Below, piece after piece: positions 35,042 to 42,826 of a stretch of 64,000 nt of DNA. The position numbers and the translations under genes are program-made. The stretch's first letter is position 1; every line of letters begins with the position of its first letter. The DNA comes from Noviherbaspirillum sedimenti (lineage in GTDB: Bacteria > Pseudomonadota > Gammaproteobacteria > Burkholderiales > Burkholderiaceae_D): the NCBI RefSeq assembly GCF_003590835.1, contig NZ_QYUQ01000002.1:3968001-4032000 (forward strand), in the 5' to 3' direction. The notes under the pieces were generated by a model. It did not search any database, was not told where the DNA came from, and saw only the letters and a program-made list of their open reading frames with translations.

Positions 35042-36124
35042 ATGTTGAAACGTAATTTTGGAATTGCATGCCTCTTGGCAGTGATGGCGTCGGGCGGCGC
35101 AGTGGCCGCTGACTACAAGGGCCCGCTGGAAGTGCCGGCGAAGGTCAATACGCAATTTGCCCAGGCCAACCGCCTGACTGCGGTTGCCAAAGCCGGGAAT
35201 GCCCTGGTCGCGGCGGGCCCGCGCGGGCACATCCTGGTCTCTGAAAATGGCGGCCAGAGCTGGAGTCAGGTGCCGGTGCCTGTGTCGTCCGACTTGGTGG
35301 CAATACGCTTCCTGAACGCCACGCATGGCTGGGCAGTCGGCCATGATGGCATCGTGCTGCACAGTGCCGATGCCGGCAAAACCTGGATCAAGCAATTCGA
35401 TGGCAAGCAGGCGGCGGCCGTGGCTGATGCGCATTTCAAGCGCGCCATGGCGGCCGGCGACGAGCAAGCCAAAGCTTTCGAGAGCTTTGTGACGCGCTTT
35501 GTCGAGGAAGGCGCCGACAAGCCCTTCCTGGATGTGCTGTTCCTGAACGAAAAAGAAGGCTTTGTCATTGGCGCCTTCAACACCGCCTTCCGCACGCGCG
35601 ATGGCGGAAAAACCTGGGAGCCGCTGTTCTGGCGTGTTGAAAATCCCAATTCTTACCATTTGTACGCGCTGGCGACCCATGCCGGCGAACTGTATGCCGC
35701 CGGCGAGCGCGGCCTGCTGCTGCGCTGGAACCGCGAACAGGAGCGCTTCGTCGCCCTGGCTTCACCCTACCAGGGCAGCTTTTTCGGCTTGCTCGATACC
35801 GGCAAGGAGCTGATCGCTTATGGCTTGCGCGGCAATGTCTATGCCACCAGCGATGGCGCCGCAACCTGGCGCAAGATCGAAACGCCGGCAGCCGATTCGG
35901 CCGTGGGCGCCACCAACCTGGCGGATGGCCGCTATGCACTGGTGACTGTCGGTGGCAGGATCCTGCTCAACAAGAAGGATGGCAGCGGCTTTGATCTGCT
36001 CCCGGCCCGCAGTCCCATGCCGTACGCCTCAGTCGCGGCAGCCGGCGGCCAGGCCGTCGTCGCCGTCGGCGCGCGCGGCATCCGGGTCGAAACTATCAAT
36101 GGCCAGACGGTCCAGGAGAAATAA
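35042..36124 (+). CDS. YCF48-like/BNR beta-propeller protein
   Basis: A 360-residue exported protein related to YCF48/Hcf136 photosystem assembly factors. The signal peptide is MLKRNFGIACLLAVMASGGAVAA. Repeats carry the sialidase/BNR Asp-box pattern: SENGGQSWSQV near residue 62, SADAGKTWIKQ near 108, TRDGGKTWEPL near 185 and TSDGAATWRKI near 270. In bacteria such proteins regularly sit beside RND genes. The spacing of one base to the RND gene, whose ribosome-binding site lies inside this gene's end, indicates tight coupling. Probably a periplasmic partner of the RND protein. Confidence 0.85.
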   Translation: MLKRNFGIACLLAVMASGGAVAADYKGPLEVPAKVNTQFAQANRLTAVAKAGNALVAAGPRGHILVSENGGQSWSQVPVPVSSDLVAIRFLNATHGWAVGHDGIVLHSADAGKTWIKQFDGKQAAAVADAHFKRAMAAGDEQAKAFESFVTRFVEEGADKPFLDVLFLNEKEGFVIGAFNTAFRTRDGGKTWEPLFWRVENPNSYHLYALATHAGELYAAGERGLLLRWNREQERFVALASPYQGSFFGLLDTGKELIAYGLRGNVYATSDGAATWRKIETPAADSAVGATNLADGRYALVTVGGRILLNKKDGSGFDLLPARSPMPYASVAAAGGQAVVAVGARGIRVETINGQTVQEK

Positions 36125-36125
36125 G

Positions 36126-38630
36126 ATGGCGGTATCTAGCAAACCGGCAGGCGCAATGCCGACAATCCGCGATGTAAATGAATTTGACAAGCGCAGTGGT
36201 AACTTGCTGGAGCGGCTGGTGTTCAACCATCGTTTCCTGTTCCTGGCCGTCTGCGCCTTGTTGACGCTGTTCTTCGGCTACAAGGCGATGAGCCTGACGG
36301 TCAATGCAAGTTTCGACAAGATGATTCCGCAGAGCCATGCGTATATCAAAAACTATGTCGCCAACCGCGACAAGCTGGGTGGCTTGGGTAATGTCGTGCG
36401 GGTGGTGGTGGAAGCCAAGAACGGCGATATTTTCCAGCCCGAGTTCCTCGAAACGGTCAAGAAAGTCAATGATGACCTGTTCCTGACGCCGGGGGTGGAC
36501 CGGGCCTGGATGAAATCGATCTGGATGTCCGGGGTGCGCTGGGTGGTGGCGACCGAGGAAGGATTCCGTGGCGGCGCGGTGATGCCGGACGACTATAACG
36601 GTTCGCCCGTCAGCATGGCCAAATTGCGCACCAATATCGATACCGCGCGCCTGGTGGGCAGCCTGGTCAGCAAGGATTACAAGTCGGTCATGATTGTGGT
36701 GCCTTTGCTGGAAAAGGATCCGTCGACCGGACAGGCGATGGATTACGGCGCCTTCTCGCGCGGGCTGGAAAAGAACATCCGCGACAAGCACGGCGTGGCT
36801 GGCAAGGTGGAGATCCATATCGTCGGCTTTGCCAAGATGATTGGTGACCTGATTGACGGCATGATGCAGGTGCTGGCGTATTTCGGTTTTGCGGCGGTGG
36901 TTGCCGCTGGCATCATCTACGCCTACACGCGTTGCCAGCGCAGCACGGCGCTGGTGCTGGTCTGTTCATTCGTCGCAGTCATCTGGTTGCTGGGCTCGCT
37001 GCAGTTGCTCGGCTTTTACCTTGATCCGTACTCGGTGCTGGTGCCGTTCCTGGTGTTTGCGATCGGCGTGAGCCATGCCGCGCAGAAGATGAACGGCATC
37101 ATGCAAGACGTCGGCCGCGGCACGCATAAATATGTGGCGGCGCGCTACACCTTCCGCCGGCTGTTCCTGGCCGGTTTTACCGCGCTGCTGGCCGATGCGG
37201 TAGGTTTCGCCGTGCTGATGGTGATCGACATCCCGGTGATCAAGGACCTGGCGCTGGCAGCCAGCATCGGCGTGGCCATGCTGATCGTGACCAACCTGCT
37301 GCTGCTGCCGGTGATGCTGTCCTTCAGCGGCGTCAGCGCAAAAGCCGCACAACGCAGCCTCGTCAAGGAGGCTGTGGAAGGCAGCGCTGGGCCGGGCGGC
37401 ATGATCGGCTTCCTTGAGCGCTTCACGACCCGGCGCTGGGCCTGGGGCGCCGTGCTGGCGTCGGCAATCTTGCTGGTGGGTGGCTTCTATGTCAGCCTGG
37501 GCTTGAAAATCGGTGACCTTGATGCGGGGGCGCCCGAGTTGCGCGCCGACTCGCGCTACAACAAGGACGTTGGCTACATCAACGGCCACTACGGCTTGTC
37601 CAGCGACCAGTTCGTGGTCATCGCCAAGGTGCCCGAGGGGATGTGCTCGGACATGGTCGCGATGAAGAAGATGGAAAACCTGTCCTGGAAGCTGCGCGGC
37701 GTGCCGGGGGTGCAGACCGTGACGTCGCTGTCCGAGTCGGCCGCCTATTTCATCGCCGGCATGCAGGAAGACAATCCGAAATGGATGTCGGTGCCAAGCA
37801 GCCCGGCCATGACCGAGGCGGCGGCACAGCTGATCATCACGAATATCCCGGAAGCGGTCGACACCGGCTGCTCGACGATCCCGGTATCGGCTTATCTTGC
37901 CGATCATAAGGCTGAAACGCTCAAGGGCCTGGTCGCTGCGGTGGAAGAGTTTGCCCGGGAAAACGACAGCAAGGACATCAAGTTCCTGCTTGCGGCAGGT
38001 CCGGCGGGCATCGAGGCAGTCACCAATATCGTGGTGCATGAGGCTAACCGGCTGATGCTGCTGTACGTGTACGCTGCCGTGATCGTGCTGTGCTTCGTCA
38101 CTTTCCGCAGCTGGCGCGCGGTGCTGGTGGCGGTCATTCCGCTGGTAGTGACCTCGGTGCTGTGCGAGGCGCTGATGGCGGTGCTGGGCATCGGCGTGAA
38201 GGTCGCGACCCTGCCCGTGATCGCCCTCGGGGTCGGCATCGGCGTGGACTATGCCCTGTACCTGCTGTCGGTGCAGTTGCAGAACCAGCGCTCCGGCATG
38301 CCGCTTCGGCAAGCGTACCGGCAGGCCATGCAGTTCACCGGCAAGGTGGTCGCGCTGATCGGCGTGACGTTGGCGGCAGGCGTAATCACCTGGGCCTGGT
38401 CGCCCATCAAGTTCCAGGCTGACATGGGTATTTTACTGACCTTCATGTTCGTATGGAACATGGTCGGTGCCTTGATCATGATTCCTGCGCTCTCGTATTT
38501 CCTGTTGCGCTCCAAGGAAGAAAAGTTGGCGGAAAACGCGTCGGTCCACAAGGCGTCGATCGCCGAAAGCGCTGCGAGTCCCCTGCGAACAGTCGCTGCG
38601 CGTGTTGAGGAGTACCAGCCAGCCAAGTGA
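36126..38630 (+). CDS. RND/MMPL-family transporter
   Basis: An 834-residue RND-superfamily inner-membrane protein. A short cytoplasmic N-terminus leads into helix 1 (FLFLAVCALLTLFFGYKAMSL near residue 37). Two large periplasmic loops follow, and two sterol-sensing-like helix bundles, GFAAVVAAGIIYAYTR onward and LMLLYVYAAVIVLCFVTFRSW onward. Asp residues in the fourth helices (GVGIGVDYALYLL near 700) suit proton coupling. It lacks an adjacent membrane-fusion protein, so it is not a classic drug pump. With DUF1302/DUF1329/YCF48-like it is likely a lipid-like substrate transporter. The start at 36126 follows CAGGAGAAATAAG. Confidence 0.9.
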   Translation: MAVSSKPAGAMPTIRDVNEFDKRSGNLLERLVFNHRFLFLAVCALLTLFFGYKAMSLTVNASFDKMIPQSHAYIKNYVANRDKLGGLGNVVRVVVEAKNGDIFQPEFLETVKKVNDDLFLTPGVDRAWMKSIWMSGVRWVVATEEGFRGGAVMPDDYNGSPVSMAKLRTNIDTARLVGSLVSKDYKSVMIVVPLLEKDPSTGQAMDYGAFSRGLEKNIRDKHGVAGKVEIHIVGFAKMIGDLIDGMMQVLAYFGFAAVVAAGIIYAYTRCQRSTALVLVCSFVAVIWLLGSLQLLGFYLDPYSVLVPFLVFAIGVSHAAQKMNGIMQDVGRGTHKYVAARYTFRRLFLAGFTALLADAVGFAVLMVIDIPVIKDLALAASIGVAMLIVTNLLLLPVMLSFSGVSAKAAQRSLVKEAVEGSAGPGGMIGFLERFTTRRWAWGAVLASAILLVGGFYVSLGLKIGDLDAGAPELRADSRYNKDVGYINGHYGLSSDQFVVIAKVPEGMCSDMVAMKKMENLSWKLRGVPGVQTVTSLSESAAYFIAGMQEDNPKWMSVPSSPAMTEAAAQLIITNIPEAVDTGCSTIPVSAYLADHKAETLKGLVAAVEEFARENDSKDIKFLLAAGPAGIEAVTNIVVHEANRLMLLYVYAAVIVLCFVTFRSWRAVLVAVIPLVVTSVLCEALMAVLGIGVKVATLPVIALGVGIGVDYALYLLSVQLQNQRSGMPLRQAYRQAMQFTGKVVALIGVTLAAGVITWAWSPIKFQADMGILLTFMFVWNMVGALIMIPALSYFLLRSKEEKLAENASVHKASIAESAASPLRTVAARVEEYQPAK

Positions 38631-38679
38631 ATCGTGAAGCCTCTTTTCATCCATAAAATAAATAATTCAGGAGACAAGT

Positions 38680-38772
38680 ATGGAGCGAAATTATGATGTG
38701 ATCGTGTTCGGCCGTCTTGCCGGGCAGGTCACCGCCAGGGAAGCTCAGTCTTGTGCTTCCCTGAGTGCCTAG
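38680..38772 (+). pseudogene. N-terminal remnant of an FAD-dependent oxidoreductase
   Basis: Behind CAGGAGACAAGT an ATG opens 30 codons beginning MERNYDVIVFG, the classic first strand of a two-dinucleotide-binding flavoprotein, but the glycine loop that should follow is replaced by RLAGQVTAREAQ and a stop. The rest of such a gene is absent from the 316-base gap before the next gene. A 9-base stem (38736-38744 with 38755-38763) lies over its end. It is most simply a gene cut down by deletion. Confidence 0.6.
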
Positions 38773-38820
38773 CCATCTCGCTAAAACTGTGCGCGCATGT
38801 TCAAGTGCGGCAACAGGAGA

Positions 38821-38854
38821 CGGACGCGATCCCCCGCGTCCGCCCCAGTTTTTT
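38821..38854 (+). terminator. Intrinsic terminator
   Basis: CGGACGCG (38821-38828) and CGCGTCCG (38835-38842) form a perfect 8-base stem with a 6-base loop. Six T residues follow at 38849-38854. It can end the 29.4-38.8 kb transcript ahead of the NIPSNAP gene. Confidence 0.6.
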
Positions 38855-38946
38855 GACTTCATCTGGGATCGCTGAATGCCATCATGCGCTCCCGGAGATT
38901 TTTCCTGTTTATTTCCAGACTATTCCAACCAGATAAGGAGATGCGC

Positions 38947-39285
38947 ATGTCGATTTTCATGAAAGCCACGATCACGGTGAACGCTTACAAATGCAACGAA
39001 TTTGTCGAGGTCCTGTTGTCGGACCTGGTTCCACTGCTGGAAGAACAGGGCTGGAAGCTGCACGGCTGCTTCGTCGAGCGCTTCGGTTCCGTCAAGCCGG
39101 CGGTTGTCATTGACATCTGGGAAATGGAAGACATGGCCCACGTCGAGCGGGTAATGAAGGGCGACGCCTACCGCAATGATCCGCGTTACCTGCGTGCGTT
39201 GCCCGTCGTCGGTGCGGCCGTGATTGAGGAGAGCCTTACCTTCATGGAAAAACGTGGCGGCAGCCTGGTCTGCGTCTACGACTGA
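38947..39285 (+). CDS. NIPSNAP-like / dimeric alpha-beta barrel small protein
   Basis: A 112-residue cytoplasmic protein with a ferredoxin-like alpha/beta pattern, reminiscent of NIPSNAP-family proteins: FMKATITVNAYKCNEFVEVL, then LLEEQGWKLHGCFVERFGSV and VIDIWEMEDMAHVERVM. ATG 38947, six bases after AAGGAG, is chosen over ATG 38941, which touches the ribosome-binding site. It lies 55 bases before the flavin oxidoreductase gene. Similar small proteins occur in many degradative clusters, sometimes as isomerases or monooxygenase helpers. Function here unknown. Confidence 0.65.
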   Translation: MSIFMKATITVNAYKCNEFVEVLLSDLVPLLEEQGWKLHGCFVERFGSVKPAVVIDIWEMEDMAHVERVMKGDAYRNDPRYLRALPVVGAAVIEESLTFMEKRGGSLVCVYD

Positions 39286-39340
39286 TCAAAACATGGTGTG
39301 GCTGGACTAAGCATGGAAACAAAAATACGGAGACATCTTT

Positions 39341-41305
39341 ATGACCCAAGCAAGCCCGCAGCTGACAAACCTGTTTAGTCCTTTCAATGTCGGCAAGATG
39401 CAACTGCGCAATCGCATCATGCTGCCGCCGCATGGCCGCGTTACCGGCAATCCCTTCGGTACCGAAGAGGAAGCCGAGCGGTTCTTCGCTTACTGGCGTG
39501 TGCGTCTGCAAGATGGGGCTGCCTGGATCGATGGCTTGAACTGTTTTCTCGACAATACCGTCATGATTCCCGGGTTTGAGCCGCAGGGATTGGGTGCAAC
39601 CATCGGCGGGTATTTCCGCCTGCCGCATTTTCGCGAACGCGCGGGCCGCTACGCCGCGCTGTGTCACGAGCATGGCGCAGTGGCCACAGCACAGATCATC
39701 ATGCAGGGGGGCATGCCGCACAGCCCTTCCGGCCGGCTGGCCAACTACACCACCAATCTGGTGCCCCATATCCTGGACAAGGATGAAATCCAGTGGCTGG
39801 TCAATGAGTATGCATTCTCCGCAGTGGAAATCCAGGCGGCCGGCCTGGACGGGGTTGAGCTGCATGCCAACCACGAAGACTTGCTGCAGCTGTTCCTGTC
39901 GCCGGCGACCAATGACCGCACGGACGGCTACGGCGGCGACCTGGATGGCCGCCTGCGCTTCCTGCTGGAAGTGATTGCCGCGATCAGGCTGAAAACGGGG
40001 CCGGATTTCTGCGTCGGCATTCGCTTGAACATGGAAGAGGTGTTTGCCGGCGGCTACGATGCGGACGAGGGCATCGAGATCGCCCGGCGGCTTGAGGCCA
40101 CGGGCCAGGTCGACTATCTCCATTGCGTCATGGGCGACAACTGGGGCGCGCCGAGTTATGTGCAGCCGCACATTTATGCGGCAGGGCAGTGGGCCGAGAC
40201 GGCCGGACGCTTCAAGCAGGCGCTGCGGCTGCCGGTCGTCTATACGGGCCGGGTCAGCAGTGCGCAAGTTGCTGAGGACATCATCGCGAAAGGCTACGCT
40301 GATGTGGTGGGCATGGCGCGCGCCATGTTCGCGGACGGCAACCTGATTTCCAAGGCGCGCGCAGGCAAGTTTGAAGAGATTCGTCCTTGTATCGGCACCA
40401 ACGACTGCCTGCACCGCATTCTGGTGGAGGGCCTCAAGTTCGGCTGTTCGGTCAACCCGCGCACCGGCTACGAGCACGAAGCGCCACTCGTTCAGGTGAA
40501 AACCGGCAAAAAAGTGCTGGTGGTGGGCGCCGGACCGGCTGGCCTGGAAGCAGCCGCACTGCTCGCTGAAAAGGGACATCGCGTGACGCTGTGGGAGCGC
40601 AACAGCGAGTTGGGCGGCCAGATGCAGGCTGCCTCCCGTGTCAAGGAAAATCGCGCGTACACCGATTTCATCGCCTTCCAGCAGCGCCGCCTGGAAACGC
40701 TGGGCGTCGAGGTCTGCCTCAATCGTACCGCCACCGAGGAAGCCATCCTCGCCGCACAGGCTGACGTGGTGGTGCTGGCGACGGGGGCGCAGGCGCGCCG
40801 GCCGGTGATTGATGGCATAGCGCTGCCCTTTGTGCTGGAAGGGCGTGAGGTGATGCTGGGCAAGCAGATTGCCGGCGAACGGGTCGTGCTGGTGGCGATG
40901 GAAGACCACATGCAGCCGCTGACGATTGCGAGTTTTTTGGCCGATCAAGGCAAGCGCGTCCGCATGGTTTACCAGACGCCGGCGATTGCGCCGCTGGTGG
41001 GCAAGTACTCGCTCGGTGCATCGATGGCCAAACTCTCCAGCGCGGGTGTCGAGGTGCGGGTGATGGAGCGCGTCGAGCGAATCGAGAGCGGGCGCATCCT
41101 GACGCGCAACATTTATTCTGGCGTCGAGCAAGAGTTACACGACTTTGACTCGGTGGTACTGGCTTGCGGTGGTGTGGCTGACGACAGTCTCTACCGTTCG
41201 CTAAAGCATCGCTTGCCCGAGGTCCATGTCCTGGGCGATGCCTACGCGCCGCGCCGGATTTCATTTGCCACGCGACAAGCTTACAACCTGGTGAAAGAAA
41301 TTTGA
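39341..41305 (+). CDS. NADH:flavin oxidoreductase, 2,4-dienoyl-CoA reductase-like, altered active site
   Basis: A 654-residue protein with an N-terminal old-yellow-enzyme TIM barrel (FMN) and a C-terminal FAD/NAD(P)H domain starting at [23 protein letters not shown] near residue 388. Family members reduce enoyl or enone double bonds. Two key sites deviate. The [4Fe-4S] motif reads Cys350-IG-Thr353-ND-Cys356 with Cys369, so one of four cysteines is missing. The barrel motif that should be HxxHGY is HANHED at 175-180, so the catalytic Tyr is replaced by Asp. The paralogue at 42827 keeps both. It may have a different chemistry or a partner role. Confidence 0.88.
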   Translation: MTQASPQLTNLFSPFNVGKMQLRNRIMLPPHGRVTGNPFGTEEEAERFFAYWRVRLQDGAAWIDGLNCFLDNTVMIPGFEPQGLGATIGGYFRLPHFRERAGRYAALCHEHGAVATAQIIMQGGMPHSPSGRLANYTTNLVPHILDKDEIQWLVNEYAFSAVEIQAAGLDGVELHANHEDLLQLFLSPATNDRTDGYGGDLDGRLRFLLEVIAAIRLKTGPDFCVGIRLNMEEVFAGGYDADEGIEIARRLEATGQVDYLHCVMGDNWGAPSYVQPHIYAAGQWAETAGRFKQALRLPVVYTGRVSSAQVAEDIIAKGYADVVGMARAMFADGNLISKARAGKFEEIRPCIGTNDCLHRILVEGLKFGCSVNPRTGYEHEAPLVQVKTGKKVLVVGAGPAGLEAAALLAEKGHRVTLWERNSELGGQMQAASRVKENRAYTDFIAFQQRRLETLGVEVCLNRTATEEAILAAQADVVVLATGAQARRPVIDGIALPFVLEGREVMLGKQIAGERVVLVAMEDHMQPLTIASFLADQGKRVRMVYQTPAIAPLVGKYSLGASMAKLSSAGVEVRVMERVERIESGRILTRNIYSGVEQELHDFDSVVLACGGVADDSLYRSLKHRLPEVHVLGDAYAPRRISFATRQAYNLVKEI

Positions 41306-41402
41306 CCCGACACCGGCACTGACCGGAATGGCCTCGGCTGTGTAATGTTATTTTTATCGTTCGTCCTGTCCTGCTTGCGAGCGGACCAACTCAAGGAGAT
41401 TA

Positions 41403-41981
41403 ATGATGGTGACTTTTAATCCGCTTTCTGAAGTGGGCGCAATCAAACACAAGCTTGCTTCGCTGGGTGAAGTATTCCAGATTGCTTTCGTACCTGCCGA
41501 TTTCGATGCAGCCTTGCGCTTCTGGACCGAGACCATCGGGGCAGGTCCTTTTTTTCTGATGGAGCACATCCAGGCCGAAGACTGCAAATACAAGGGTAAG
41601 CCGACATCATTCGACTTCAGCGCAGCCATCGGCTATTGGGGCGATTTGCAGATCGAGCTGATCCAGCAACACGATTCCGTGCCGTCGATTTATACCAGCT
41701 GGCTGGAACAGGGGCTGCAAGGTCTGCATCATGTGTGCGTCGCCGTGAAAGACATGGCCGAGACGCGCCGGGTGTGCGCCGAATCCGGTGCTACAGTCAT
41801 GCAGGAGGCCAAATTCCGTGGCGGCGCCGCCGAAGTGATTTATGTCGATACCCATGGCGGCCCCGGCACGATGGTCGAATTCTGGAAGCCTGATGAATCC
41901 GGCCCCAAGTTTTTTGCCAGCGTCCGTGACGCTGCGCGCGGCTGGGACGGTAGTCGGCCGCTACGTCGGCCCGGCGAGTAA
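41403..41981 (+). CDS. VOC/glyoxalase superfamily protein
   Basis: A 192-residue vicinal-oxygen-chelate fold protein. Two beta-alpha-beta-beta-beta modules are visible: QIAFVPADFDAALRFWTETIGAGPF, with metal-side IQIELIQQ-like strand DLQIELIQQHD, then GLHHVCVAVKDMAETRR near residue 108 and PGTMVEFWKP near the end. The His and Glu positions suit a mononuclear metal site. It resembles the Glyoxalase_4/methylmalonyl-CoA epimerase group more than extradiol dioxygenases. AAGGAGATTA precedes the start, with a second ATG next to the first. Its stop overlaps the next ATG by one base (TAATG). Confidence 0.85.
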   Translation: MMVTFNPLSEVGAIKHKLASLGEVFQIAFVPADFDAALRFWTETIGAGPFFLMEHIQAEDCKYKGKPTSFDFSAAIGYWGDLQIELIQQHDSVPSIYTSWLEQGLQGLHHVCVAVKDMAETRRVCAESGATVMQEAKFRGGAAEVIYVDTHGGPGTMVEFWKPDESGPKFFASVRDAARGWDGSRPLRRPGE

Positions 41982-42790
41982 TGGACAGGCGGCCCGTTCT
42001 GTCGCTGGCGTCCGGCGTGCTGCCTGAGGCCACGCCGCTACAAACCGTTCAGGCCGCCACCGCTTCCGGTTTCGATGCAGTGGGACTGTGGATCGATACC
42101 ACGACCTGGACGCCGCAGACCACCCGCGAAGTGCGGCAGGCGACGCGTGACAGCGGCTTGCCGGTGCTGGATGCCGAGGTGTTCTGGTTGCGGCCAGGGC
42201 CGGGCAACCCCGGCCACCTGCAAGCCATCGATATTGCCGCGGAAATTGGGGCGGCCAATGTCCTGGTGGTCAGTTCGGATCCGGATGTGGCGGCGACAGT
42301 GGAAAAGTTTATCACGCTTTGCGAGCATGCCCGTGCGATGCCCTTGCGCGTGGCGCTGGAGTTCGGCGCATTCACTGATGTCCCCACGCTTGCGGCCGCA
42401 GTTGCCATCCTCAGACAGGCGGCACAACCCAACCAGGCGCTGCTGGTGGATGCCTTGCACCTGCAGCGCTCCGGCGGGCGCCCGGCCGACCTCCGTCATT
42501 TGCCGGCAGACTGGTTCAGCTATGCCCAGCTGTGCGATGCCCCTTTGTCGGGGCCGAGTGCCAGTGACCGTGTGGCGATCCGCGATGAGGCCGTCGACCG
42601 CCGGCTATGTCCTGGCGAAGGCGCGTTGCCGCTGGCGGAATTGCTGCAGGCGCTGCCTGCGCAGTTGCCCTTGAGTGTGGAAGTACGTTCCCGACGGTTG
42701 CGCGACGACTACCCCGATTTTGTTGCGCGCGCGCGCGAAGTTGAGCGTCTGACACGGCAGTGGCTCAGCAGCCGGATGTCGCTGGCATAG
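41981..42790 (+). CDS. Sugar phosphate isomerase/epimerase-like TIM-barrel protein (paralogue)
   Basis: A 269-residue TIM-barrel protein paralogous to that at 21597. Both share DALHLQRSGG-type and SYAQLCD blocks and a C-terminal CPGEGALPLAELLQALP segment (LSPGEGVFPLRELVQVLP in the other). Strands AANVLVVSSDPD and LRVALEFGAFTD are visible. Its start overlaps the VOC gene stop (TAATG), so the two are co-translated. This places the protein on the same intermediate as the VOC and flavin reductase enzymes. Reaction unknown. Confidence 0.8.
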   Translation: MDRRPVLSLASGVLPEATPLQTVQAATASGFDAVGLWIDTTTWTPQTTREVRQATRDSGLPVLDAEVFWLRPGPGNPGHLQAIDIAAEIGAANVLVVSSDPDVAATVEKFITLCEHARAMPLRVALEFGAFTDVPTLAAAVAILRQAAQPNQALLVDALHLQRSGGRPADLRHLPADWFSYAQLCDAPLSGPSASDRVAIRDEAVDRRLCPGEGALPLAELLQALPAQLPLSVEVRSRRLRDDYPDFVARAREVERLTRQWLSSRMSLA

Positions 42791-42826
42791 CGCGGCCGTA
42801 ATGCTGGCGTAATTGAGGAAATTCTT

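Noticed and set aside
41403..41981. VOC gene considered as an extradiol ring-cleavage dioxygenase
   Set aside because: It is shorter than typical extradiol enzymes and matches the glyoxalase/epimerase pattern; the extradiol signature near the C-terminus is absent.
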